DNA of 64,000 bases from an uncultured Odoribacter sp. (GTDB lineage: Bacteria > Bacteroidota > Bacteroidia > Bacteroidales > Marinifilaceae). The stretch is from the NCBI GenBank assembly GCA_900541415.1, contig UQJP01000013.1:1-64000 (forward strand), given 5' to 3'. Positions 1 through 8,635 of this stretch are shown in pieces. Within the stretch, counting starts at the first letter, position 1. The number at the start of each line of letters is the position of its first letter. Position numbers and translations under genes: made by a program. The notes under the pieces are model-generated. The model did no database searches. It saw only the letters and a list, made by a program, of their open reading frames with translations, and was not told where the DNA came from.

Positions 1-251
1 TTAAAAATATATAATATTCATTTAAATAGTTCCCCACTCCTCCTATATTCCTGATATTTTACCCGTTTCCACCTGTAACACAAACGTTATAAATCAGGAA
101 AAACACCTCTTCGCTCCCTGTGAACGGTCACGACAAACAACTAAAAAACAAAACGTTATGTTCTTTGATTGACACGATAGACCCACAGCCTGCTGTCAAA
201 GATACAATTTTTTATATAACAATCTACTTTTATATAAAATCCTCTCCCTCT
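1..251. other. AT-rich intergenic region at left edge
   Basis: No coding region can be supported here. The stretch lies downstream of the LytTR regulator gene and upstream of whatever lies to the left of the window. The only signal seen is a sequence CAAAGATA at 197-204, which on the minus strand reads TATCTTTG and fits the Bacteroidales -7 consensus TAnnTTTG. It could drive a leftward gene starting outside the window. No good -33 element accompanies it, so it may be chance. Confidence 0.3.
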
Positions 252-983
252 TTAACGGTTCAGCCATTCTTTAAATTCCCGGATGCGTTCCGCACTGACA
301 ATGGCCTCGATATTTTCGGGAGGTTCAGGGGAAAGCATCACTTTGATACGGCTGTTGGAATACCTTGCCATTTCCCTGATTGCCTGGAAGCTAATGATAA
401 ATTTCCGGTTAATACGAAAAAAAAGGCGGGGATTCAAACGTTCTTCTATCCCTGCCATAGTCTGGTCTACAATATAACTGGCTCCCTCAAAAGTAAACAA
501 CATTAAATATTTTCCGTCGGCCATAAAATAAGCCACATCTTCCACAGCCACCGACCTGATCTTCGTTCCGATCTGCACTAAAAAGCGTTCCTGGTACACA
601 TCCGGTATTCCGGCAGTTTGTTCCTGCTGTCCCCGGAAAGCCTCCACCTTATCCAAAGCCCGGCGAATATCCTCTTCCTCGAAAGGCTTTAAGATATAAT
701 CGATCCCCTGTTTTTTAAAAGCCTGGATCGCATATTCATCATAGGCCGTAATAAAAATCACCGGAACTTTTACCTCCACCTGGTCGAATATCTCAAAACT
801 TTGTCCGTCTCCCAGATGAATATCGCTGAAAATCAATTCTGTCCGGTTATGCCGCAACCATTCCACACTCTCGCCCACAGAATCCAGGCGTGCCTGAACA
901 GTCACTTCCGGCGCGATCTTCCTTAGCATTTTTTCCAAGACCAATACCGCCAACGGCTCATCCTCTATAATAATAGCATTCAT
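252..983 (-). CDS. LytTR-family response regulator
   Basis: Two-component response regulator of the LytR/AlgR type, about 243 residues from the chosen start. An N-terminal receiver domain (about residues 1-120) has the acidic pocket EDE near residues 7-9, a phosphoacceptor Asp54 in FSDIHLGDG, and the conserved Lys in the motif LKPFE. The C-terminal LytTR DNA-binding domain runs from about 135 to the end. A start five codons upstream is possible, but MNAIIIEDEP is the normal receiver start. A matching LytS-type sensor kinase lies at 8636-10105, on the other side of the metalloprotease-SusC-SusD operon, so the pair most likely controls that operon. The gene is separated from susD by a strong terminator, so it is probably transcribed on its own. 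Confidence 0.93.
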   Translation of the reverse strand: MNAIIIEDEPLAVLVLEKMLRKIAPEVTVQARLDSVGESVEWLRHNRTELIFSDIHLGDGQSFEIFDQVEVKVPVIFITAYDEYAIQAFKKQGIDYILKPFEEEDIRRALDKVEAFRGQQEQTAGIPDVYQERFLVQIGTKIRSVAVEDVAYFMADGKYLMLFTFEGASYIVDQTMAGIEERLNPRLFFRINRKFIISFQAIREMARYSNSRIKVMLSPEPPENIEAIVSAERIREFKEWLNR

Positions 984-1026
984 AATCTGCCTTAACAAAG
1001 GTTTGTTTCATCGTTGCTAAGGTATG

Positions 1027-1057
1027 AAAAAAACGGCAGGAATGAATCCTGCCGTTT
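1027..1057 (-). terminator. Rho-independent terminator after susD
   Basis: A perfect 10-bp stem (AAACGGCAGG at 1031-1040 pairs with CCTGCCGTTT at 1048-1057) with a 7-nt loop is followed on the minus strand by a run of T (the A-run at 1027-1033). It sits 30 bases after the susD stop and before the response regulator start, so it ends the metalloprotease-SusC-SusD transcript. Confidence 0.88.
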
Positions 1058-1087
1058 CAGATTTATCACACACATTAAACCATGAGG

Positions 1088-2461
1088 TCAATTAGCCAAA
1101 TTCGGATTATTGGCTATCGCCTCCTTCGGAAAACGAATCACGTAACGCGAATCGTCTTTTTCCAGCACTGCACGATGTTCCTCAAAGTTCATATCCATAA
1201 AACTTTTCTCGATTTTCGGACGGGTAGTACGCCGCAAATCAAACCAGCGTTGACCTTCCAAGGCCAGTTCACGTCCGCGCTCATTCTGTATTTCAGCCAG
1301 CAACTGCTCCTGATTCATCCCGTCGATAGCCAAAGCCCGTTCAGTATAATATTCCGGAGCCAGTCGTTTTTCCAACAATTGTTTCAGGTAGCTTTTCGCC
1401 GTTCCCAGCTTTCCGGCATCGTGGGCAGCCGCCTCCGCAGCCATCAACCACACATCGGCAGAACGCAGGGTGGCTCTTTCTGCCTTACTATTCCCATATT
1501 TCTTCGAAACCATATCTCCGGTCCAGCTTTCCTCGAAATACATCCCGACACGACGGTCCAGATAACTGTCGTCGGCAGCCCTTCCTGTATTATACAACGA
1601 CATAAAGCTACTATTCATCGCCATATCGGCAGCAATATCGAATACTCCCACTCCATCCAAAAACAGAATAGCTTCCACCGACGTATTTTCATAAGGCGGC
1701 ACACTTGTATTCCCGTTCATATCCGTCAACGGACAAGATGCCAACAAATCTTCCGCGATCTCCAGCGATTCCGCCCATTTTTCCTGATAAAGCAAAACTT
1801 TAACTTTGAAAGCTTTGGCCGCTTTCAACGAAAACCGGTAACGGGTGGTTGCAGGTTGCTCCTCCACTTCCAACAGCCCCATTCCTTCCTCAATATCGGC
1901 AAGCACCTGGGCATAGACCTGCTCCACCGTAGCCGGTTTATATTCCTGGTCTATATCCACCCTTAAGGCAAGCGGAATCCCACGGTCGGTCGCCGCCGTA
2001 GCAGGGTCGTAATATTTGGCATACAGATTCAACAGGTCGAAATGCATCAATGCGCGCAACAACAAAGCCTCACCTTTCAATTGTTCCCGGCTATCGGTAT
2101 GGGTATCGATTTCCGCTCCCATCACCTCATCGATCACACTGTTTGCATAAAAAATCACATTATAAATCTCCGTCCAGTGATAGCTGGGAGTGGTTGGATC
2201 GGGATTCACATCCTCCCACAACGCCAAATCCACATAGTTATTGAAAAAATAACCATACATAAACGGAACCACCTCATCCGCACGGATTGTCAGCATTCTC
2301 TTATAAGGGGGAACTTTGTTATAAGCTGAAACCATCATCGCCCGGAAATCGGTCACCGTTTCGGGAATAACCTTTCCGGTTGGAGTCACGTCCAGATAAT
2401 TACAGGAACTGAACAAGGCCAGAGCCAATACTATCGTATATATTTTTTTCATTCGTTTCAT
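1088..2461 (-). CDS. RagB/SusD family nutrient-binding lipoprotein
   Basis: Outer-membrane surface lipoprotein that caps a SusC channel and binds the ligand. A signal peptide ends in a lipobox LFSSC, followed by NYLDVTPTG, the usual SusD start. The TPR-like helical body includes the region around EIYNVIFYANSVID. The C-terminal part contains ERGRELALEGQRWFDLRR, the SusD C-terminal signature. Length is about 457 residues, a little shorter than many SusD proteins. The start is placed at MKRMKK (2461); MKKIYT at 2452 is equally possible, and longer starts add an unlikely leader. It follows susC by 34 bases. The ligand is not visible from sequence; no glycoside hydrolase lies nearby, and the linked metalloprotease suggests peptides or proteins. 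Confidence 0.93.
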   Translation of the reverse strand: MKRMKKIYTIVLALALFSSCNYLDVTPTGKVIPETVTDFRAMMVSAYNKVPPYKRMLTIRADEVVPFMYGYFFNNYVDLALWEDVNPDPTTPSYHWTEIYNVIFYANSVIDEVMGAEIDTHTDSREQLKGEALLLRALMHFDLLNLYAKYYDPATAATDRGIPLALRVDIDQEYKPATVEQVYAQVLADIEEGMGLLEVEEQPATTRYRFSLKAAKAFKVKVLLYQEKWAESLEIAEDLLASCPLTDMNGNTSVPPYENTSVEAILFLDGVGVFDIAADMAMNSSFMSLYNTGRAADDSYLDRRVGMYFEESWTGDMVSKKYGNSKAERATLRSADVWLMAAEAAAHDAGKLGTAKSYLKQLLEKRLAPEYYTERALAIDGMNQEQLLAEIQNERGRELALEGQRWFDLRRTTRPKIEKSFMDMNFEEHRAVLEKDDSRYVIRFPKEAIANNPNLAN

Positions 2462-2495
2462 TTTTAATCGTACAATAAACAACCACTTTCAGGTA

Positions 2496-5400
2496 TTAAA
2501 AAGCCAATTCCAATCCGCATGAGAATGTTTTCGGCAGCGGCTGGGAATAAATATTCCCATAGGATTCAGGATCGAAATAACCTTTATAGCTTGATCCCAG
2601 CACAAACGGATTCCGGGCTTCCACGCTCACTCTGGCATGCGTCATATAGATTTTCTGCGCCACTTTGGAGGGAAGGGTATATCCCAAACGAATGCTGTTC
2701 ACCCGCAAATAATTAATCTTTTTGTACCAAATATCGTAATCCTTAAAAGAATTATTCGGGTCGAGGCTCGAATACCACAGATACGCATAATTCGTTTCCA
2801 GCGTATTTCTTCCCAGCAGTCCCGGATATTTACCTTCAGTGTTAGCCGACGACCAAACCTCACTCATCCGGGTGCTATAATTCTCTCCCGGAGAAACCTG
2901 GGTCGGAGTATAAAACGGAGTTTCCTTCATCGTCTGTCCGATATTGAAACTGGTGGCAATGGTCAGGTCAAAATTCTTATAATAAAAACGGTTGATAAAA
3001 CCTCCGGTAAATTTCGGCTCGCTATCGCCCACATAAGTATATAAATCCCGGTAATCGCTCACATTCAGAAAACTCATCTCTTCAAAACCACTTCCCGGCC
3101 CTAACTGGAAAAACTCCTCCATCGTCACCTTGTCGCTGCCTTTCCAAAACATAGGCAATCCCCGGCTGTCCACTCCGGCAGTTTTCAAAGCAAACTGCGC
3201 TCCGATCGGATGCCCTTTCAGAGAAGGAGTGTAAGAATTGTCCCGGGTATTAATCCGGTTTACAAGGCTCGTATTGTGCGCAATATTGAAATCGGTCGTC
3301 CAGCGGAAATCCTTCGTGCGGATATTCGTGGTGGACAATGCCAATTCCACCCCCTTATTCGTAACCTTGGCCCAGTTCATCGTAGAATAGTCGAAACCGT
3401 TCTCTCCCGGAATAAAGCGTGTTCCGATCAAATCGTCGCTCACCCGGTAATACCCGTCCACACTCATCGTAATACGGTTTCTCAACACGCCGAAATCAAC
3501 CCCCACATTCCAGTTAGAAGTTTTTTCCCAGCGCAAATAGGGATTCGGCGGATAGGTCACACCGATATTCGGCTCATTCGCTCCCGGCAGGATAGAAGAA
3601 TTTCCCCAATTTCCCACAATCATAGGCGAAGTATTTTTATCCACATTTCCCTGCAAGCCATAAGACGCTCTCAACTTCAAATTCGAAAGCCAATGGGCAT
3701 CCTCCATAAAACTCTCCCGATTGATATTCCAGGCGGCAGACAGCGACCACAAAGGCAAATATTTATATTTCCGGTCTACCCCGAAAAGGTTAGAGCCGTC
3801 ATAACGCAAACTTCCAAACACCGTGTATCGGTTATTATACATATAAGAAGCCGTCATATAGTACGAAAGATAACGGTTTTCATCGAACGACTGGCGATAT
3901 TGCCGGAAAGACTCCTCGTTCCATTTGGTACTGTTCTCCGGAAATTCCAGAGGCTTTGTGGTTAAAGACTTCGGATCGAAACCAAAACCTTTCGTATGGA
4001 TTTCCTTCGATTTATTTCCCCTCATCTCAACCCCTGCCATCACATTCACTTCGTGAACGCTGGCAAACGTCCGATTGAATTCTCCCTGCAATTTCCAATG
4101 ATATTGCGACATATCTTTATCCCAATTCTGAATCACGCCTCCATCGGGCAAATAATCTTTCCCGTTATGCATGGCTTTCTCCCGGTATTTTCTGACATAA
4201 TAAGAATTTTTTGCCGCCATTTTCTCCGTGCGGTCCTTATCGATCTGCATAGAAAACTGGGTAGATAAATTTAACCAGCTCACCGGTTTATAATTCAGGG
4301 TCACCATAGGCTTCAAAGAAAGATTCTTCAACGTGTAGTCGGTATTTGCCCGTTCTTCAAGCATATTAAAATCCAACCGCTTATCGGAATTCTCTACAAT
4401 ATCGGGATCATAAATATAATCTCCGTTTTCGTCCAACGCGCTCAGATAAGGATTCACCCTACGGGTATAACGCGAAGGATTGACAAAAGCATCTGCATCC
4501 GTCATATAGCTTGCCCGATTACTGCTTGCCAAAAACATAGAAGCAGACAGTTTTAAATTATCGAGCAGGTTCACATCCGTTTTCAGGGTTACATTCAAAC
4601 GGTCGAACCCTGTACCGATAGTCGTTCCTTTTTCTTTAAAATACCCGGTAGACAAATAATAAGTGGCCTGATCGCTTCCTCCGCTTAAACTCAGGTTATA
4701 CTGCTGGTTTACGGCATTTTGATACACCTCGTCCCCCCAATTCGTCCCTGAATTTCTCAACCCGTTAATTCCGGCCTGTGCTTCGGCGGAAATCGCATTG
4801 AATCCCCCCTGGCGGAAAGCGTCCCATTGATCGTATTGTTTCAGCAAACGCGACACACCTCCCCATTCTTCCCGATAGGTCAGGTCTTCACGGGCAGCCA
4901 GTCCCAATTCGAAATCCACCTTTTCGGAAGCATTCATCAAATTCAGCTTATCCAAATTAGGTTTTGTCGTAATGAAAGTAGAAGCCGAAGCATTGACACG
5001 CATTTTCCCTTTACTTCCCTTTTTGGTTGTCACCACGATCACCCCGTTTGCAGCCCTCGCTCCGTAAATGGCAGTAGCGGCAGCATCCTTCAGTACCGTA
5101 ATATCCTCGATGTCCGCAGGATTCACTCCCGCAATGGAAGTATTATACAAATTGTCGATATTATCCTTATTTCCGAAATCTTTAGGAATGTCATTCCCTT
5201 CCAGAATCATTCCGTCGAGCACCCACAACGGATCGGTACTCCCGGTGAGCGACACCGTGCTGCGCACCCGCATCTTAGCAGGAGCACCCGGAGCCCCGTT
5301 GGTAGGAGTAGCCATCAATCCGGCCACCTTTCCTTCCAGCATCTGATCTATGCTCGCTACACCGATGCTCTTAATATCTTCCGCTTTCACCGTTGTGATA

Positions 5401-5783
5401 GCAGAGGTCACTTTTCGTTTTTCAATTTTCTGGTAACCGGTTACAACAGCCTCCTCCAATTGTTTCGATTCTTCTTTCAGGCGAACGACAAAATGATCTT
5501 TACCTGTAATATTCAAAGGAAACACCTCATAGCCAATAAAACTAACCACCACCGATTTCACAGTCACAGGCAACGTAAACTCGAATTTTCCGTTTACGTC
5601 GGTCACCGTTCCCGCCGGGGTATATGAAGCAGCCTCAGGTGCATTCGGATCGATAAAAACAGTTGCTCCCGGTAAAGATTGTCCGGACGACAAATCCAAT
5701 ACCTGCCCCGTAATCTTACGGGTTTCCTGCGCCGCAGCTAACAGCGGCAACCCCAGGACGAACAAAAAAAACAGTTTTCTCAT
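2496..5783 (-). CDS. SusC/RagA TonB-linked outer-membrane transporter
   Basis: TonB-dependent outer-membrane importer of 1095 residues, the usual SusC size. It has a signal peptide ending near AAAQE, then a carboxypeptidase-D regulatory-like domain (about 20-110), a plug domain (about 115-260) with the typical ITVLKDAAATAIYGARAANG signature, and a C-terminal beta-barrel ending in the aromatic residue of GLELAF. No extra N-terminal secretin/STN domain is seen, so it lacks the usual sign of anti-sigma/ECF control. That agrees with control by the flanking LytTR system. It lies 35 bases after the metalloprotease and just before susD, in one operon. Confidence 0.95.
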   Translation of the reverse strand: MRKLFFLFVLGLPLLAAAQETRKITGQVLDLSSGQSLPGATVFIDPNAPEAASYTPAGTVTDVNGKFEFTLPVTVKSVVVSFIGYEVFPLNITGKDHFVVRLKEESKQLEEAVVTGYQKIEKRKVTSAITTVKAEDIKSIGVASIDQMLEGKVAGLMATPTNGAPGAPAKMRVRSTVSLTGSTDPLWVLDGMILEGNDIPKDFGNKDNIDNLYNTSIAGVNPADIEDITVLKDAAATAIYGARAANGVIVVTTKKGSKGKMRVNASASTFITTKPNLDKLNLMNASEKVDFELGLAAREDLTYREEWGGVSRLLKQYDQWDAFRQGGFNAISAEAQAGINGLRNSGTNWGDEVYQNAVNQQYNLSLSGGSDQATYYLSTGYFKEKGTTIGTGFDRLNVTLKTDVNLLDNLKLSASMFLASSNRASYMTDADAFVNPSRYTRRVNPYLSALDENGDYIYDPDIVENSDKRLDFNMLEERANTDYTLKNLSLKPMVTLNYKPVSWLNLSTQFSMQIDKDRTEKMAAKNSYYVRKYREKAMHNGKDYLPDGGVIQNWDKDMSQYHWKLQGEFNRTFASVHEVNVMAGVEMRGNKSKEIHTKGFGFDPKSLTTKPLEFPENSTKWNEESFRQYRQSFDENRYLSYYMTASYMYNNRYTVFGSLRYDGSNLFGVDRKYKYLPLWSLSAAWNINRESFMEDAHWLSNLKLRASYGLQGNVDKNTSPMIVGNWGNSSILPGANEPNIGVTYPPNPYLRWEKTSNWNVGVDFGVLRNRITMSVDGYYRVSDDLIGTRFIPGENGFDYSTMNWAKVTNKGVELALSTTNIRTKDFRWTTDFNIAHNTSLVNRINTRDNSYTPSLKGHPIGAQFALKTAGVDSRGLPMFWKGSDKVTMEEFFQLGPGSGFEEMSFLNVSDYRDLYTYVGDSEPKFTGGFINRFYYKNFDLTIATSFNIGQTMKETPFYTPTQVSPGENYSTRMSEVWSSANTEGKYPGLLGRNTLETNYAYLWYSSLDPNNSFKDYDIWYKKINYLRVNSIRLGYTLPSKVAQKIYMTHARVSVEARNPFVLGSSYKGYFDPESYGNIYSQPLPKTFSCGLELAF

Positions 5784-5818
5784 GTAGTAAATTTATTTAT
5801 GTGTAATTGTTAGTGTTC

Positions 5819-8401
5819 TTATTTCATATTCAAAGCTTCTTTGATCCGGACAATCAAATCCTCATAATGTTGCCGGGTTTCGATCGTCCCGGTATTCCGG
5901 CTACTTTCCGCCAGTTTCAAAACTTTCAATAACGCGCCGCGCTTCACGGAAACAGCTTCAGACACCCTGCCCATAGACGAAAAATGCAGATTCCTGATTT
6001 GCACGTCCTCCTGTGGCTTCATCACGAACATGGCCTCGCGGGCGGCAAACTGGCAGCAAGCCTCGTGCCTCAAAGCTTTTTTAGTGGTTTTTTCCACCGC
6101 TTTGTTGGAACTGACGATAATTGCATCTATATAATTTTTCTGGGTCATCCGCTCATGCAAAGATAAGCTCTTCCCCTGTATGGAACTTTTAAAAACAGCC
6201 TTGTGCAAATCCTCGAACATCGCCTCAGGAGTGTATACCTGCGCCCTGCCTTTCATCGCTTCAGCCTCGTACATCCGCATCAACCGATCGTCTTTCATCA
6301 AATCATAAAACACGGCATACTGCAATTCGCGGGCTGTGCTATACGGGGAATATTCCACCTCACCATTGGGAGATTTTCTCACCGGATAGCTTTTTTTCCA
6401 CACATCGGCTTCAAACAACCATTCCGGCACGGTGAACACCTCCTCCACAAGATATTTCACGGCTTCTTTCTGCCTTGCCTTCTCCACGGGGGTATAACGA
6501 TCAATATCCTGTCCCTTCACGGGATTGTTAATATAAAAACCTCCCACATTTGCCATAACATGCCCGGCATATAACTGCCATTGGTTTATCACCGCCATCA
6601 ACAACTTTCCGGCCTCGAAATATCCTGTCCCTTCCTCTTCCGTCCACTCCACGATATGAGGTACGCTTCTTTTCAGGTTCTTGATGCCGTAGCGGTTGGC
6701 CCGAATCACATCGTCGCCCAGGTCTTCGTCAAGCGAACGGGGATCCACCGGATCTTTGGGGTCTTGCTGTTCGCCATACCAATACATTTTATCATCGGCA
6801 TGTTCCAAAATCCACTGATTCAGCACCGGCAGTTCCTCACGGGCGTCCTTCACATCCAGCCAGCGGTAAGCCCAATTGATCGCATATTTATCGTATACCC
6901 CGATAACAGGTGTAATATGTTCCACCCCATCTTCCGGTTGTGCCACATAATTGAAGCGGGCATAATCCATAATCGAACTTGCCGTCCCTCCCATTTTAGC
7001 GGTAAACTCCTTAGAACGTAAAGAATCCACCGGAAATGAAGAAGAAGCCCCCATATTGTGTTTTAATCCGAAAGTATGTCCCACCTCATGGGAAGAAACA
7101 AAACGAATCGCACTGGCCATATATTCATCGCTAAACCGATTGGCACGGGCACGGGCATCGACCGGAGCGGTCTGCACCCGCATCCAGGTGTGCAGCAAAG
7201 TCATCACATTATGCCACCACACCACATCGGCCTCGATAATCTCGCCCGAACGCGGATCGACCACCGACGGGCCCATAGCGTTGGCACGCTGGGAAGCGGC
7301 ATAGGTTATTACCGAATAGCGCACATCGTCAATATCGAAATCAGGATCATCCTCCGGGGCGTCTTTGGCAATCACGGCATTCTTAAATCCGGCAGCCTCG
7401 AACGCCACCTGCCAATCGAAAACACCAGCCTTGATCTCCTCGCGCCATTGAGCCGGAGTTGCCGGATCGATGTAAAACACAATAGGTTTCACAGGCTCAA
7501 CCAATTCTCCGCGTTTATATTTCTCTACCTCCTCAGGCTTAGGTTCCAAACGCCAACGATGCACCAATTCCCTTTCTTCCACCGCCTGTTGCTTATCATT
7601 AAAATAGATATGCGGAGTAGAGAAAAATCCCACACGCGGATCGGCAAAACGCGGACGCATCGGTTGCTCCGGCAATAATACGATATTCGTAGTAGCTTCC
7701 ACCGTCAGGGGCAGGGACTCATTCCCTTCCGTCACCCGGGTCGTCAGCAAGGATTTCACCACGATATTTTCCGGAAACACTTTCATGCCGTTGATTTTCG
7801 ACAGTTCTTTTTTCACCGAAGCCCCCAACGAAATGCTATTGTAAAGATCGTTGAAACTTTTCTCGCTACCGTCGAAAACTTTATTCACTTTAATCACAAC
7901 AGCGGTAGAATCGCCGTTCAATGCCTCGATCGGAAATTGCTCAATCACCGATTCCCGGTAATTATCTTTCACGGAACGGGTAATCGCATCCCCTTCCGGA
8001 GAGGTGATTTTCGGATTGTAAGTCGTGACCCATACTTTATTTTCGGCCGTATCTTTGTAAAACCGAATAATCCGGTCTTCATACGCCATCCCTTTATTTA
8101 ATCCGGCATCGTTCAATTCGTAAGGAACGCCCGATACTTTATTTACAATGAGGAAATCTCTTCCCAGCAACGAGTCGCTGATCTCAAAATACCAGTCCTT
8201 TTCCACCTGATGAATTTTAAACATTCCCTCGCGGGTTTTTGCTTTTTGTGTCAATTCATCATAACGGCTCTTCTTCGCAGCAACAGTGTCGGCTTTTACC
8301 TCTTTTTTCTTTCGTTTTCCCCAGGCGTAAGTATCCGTTGCGCAACCAACAAACACACCGACAAGTGCAACTGCCATAATAAAAGTTCTGATTTTCATCA
8401 T
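5819..8401 (-). CDS. Zinc metalloprotease (met-zincin, DUF5117/DUF4953 type)
   Basis: Large exported metalloprotease of 860 residues. The zinc site HEVGHTFGLKH spans residues 438-448 (His438, Glu439, His442, His448) and fits HExxHxxGxxH; the downstream SIMDY is the expected Met-turn. The N-terminal part matches the DUF5118/DUF5117 regions found in these Bacteroidota proteins. The N-terminus has a hydrophobic segment ending at VFVGC, so it is probably a lipoprotein. Two adjacent ATGs (8401 and 8398) could start it. It is the first gene of the operon with susC and susD, so it may trim protein substrates at the cell surface before uptake. An imperfect inverted repeat lies about 45 bases upstream. 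Confidence 0.92.
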   Translation of the reverse strand: MMKIRTFIMAVALVGVFVGCATDTYAWGKRKKKEVKADTVAAKKSRYDELTQKAKTREGMFKIHQVEKDWYFEISDSLLGRDFLIVNKVSGVPYELNDAGLNKGMAYEDRIIRFYKDTAENKVWVTTYNPKITSPEGDAITRSVKDNYRESVIEQFPIEALNGDSTAVVIKVNKVFDGSEKSFNDLYNSISLGASVKKELSKINGMKVFPENIVVKSLLTTRVTEGNESLPLTVEATTNIVLLPEQPMRPRFADPRVGFFSTPHIYFNDKQQAVEERELVHRWRLEPKPEEVEKYKRGELVEPVKPIVFYIDPATPAQWREEIKAGVFDWQVAFEAAGFKNAVIAKDAPEDDPDFDIDDVRYSVITYAASQRANAMGPSVVDPRSGEIIEADVVWWHNVMTLLHTWMRVQTAPVDARARANRFSDEYMASAIRFVSSHEVGHTFGLKHNMGASSSFPVDSLRSKEFTAKMGGTASSIMDYARFNYVAQPEDGVEHITPVIGVYDKYAINWAYRWLDVKDAREELPVLNQWILEHADDKMYWYGEQQDPKDPVDPRSLDEDLGDDVIRANRYGIKNLKRSVPHIVEWTEEEGTGYFEAGKLLMAVINQWQLYAGHVMANVGGFYINNPVKGQDIDRYTPVEKARQKEAVKYLVEEVFTVPEWLFEADVWKKSYPVRKSPNGEVEYSPYSTARELQYAVFYDLMKDDRLMRMYEAEAMKGRAQVYTPEAMFEDLHKAVFKSSIQGKSLSLHERMTQKNYIDAIIVSSNKAVEKTTKKALRHEACCQFAAREAMFVMKPQEDVQIRNLHFSSMGRVSEAVSVKRGALLKVLKLAESSRNTGTIETRQHYEDLIVRIKEALNMK

Positions 8402-8445
8402 TTCAAATCAATCTATTTAAGGTTATATTATTCTTATTCATTCAA

Positions 8446-8500
8446 TGGAGAGTAATTCACTGACCTGTTATGCTATTTGCGGGTAGTTATTCATTCTCCA
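8446..8500. promoter_or_regulatory. Imperfect inverted repeat upstream of protease-SusCD operon
   Basis: Two 20-base arms, 8446-8465 and 8481-8500, match at 14 of 20 positions when one is reverse-complemented, each beginning with TGGAGA. They are separated by 15 bases and lie 45-99 bases before the metalloprotease start. The position suits an operator, and the LytTR regulator of this locus is the obvious candidate to bind. LytTR sites are more often direct repeats, so this assignment is tentative. No TAnnTTTG box was found on the minus strand in this gap. Confidence 0.4.
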
Positions 8501-8635
8501 CCGATAATTATGCATTTTACAATAATAGTAGAAAATCATCAAACGCTAAACTAAACAGGAATGAACCGCCCGGAAAAAGGAGTGAACCGGACAATATACA
8601 GAATGAAAAAATATCAGAGGAAAAAGAAAAGAATA

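Noticed and set aside
1082..1966. Long plus-strand open frame opposite susD
   Set aside because: Shadow of the susD coding sequence; composition typical of an antisense frame.
3210..3965. Long plus-strand open frame opposite susC
   Set aside because: Shadow frame with skewed composition (many His, Arg, Ile) and no recognisable domain.
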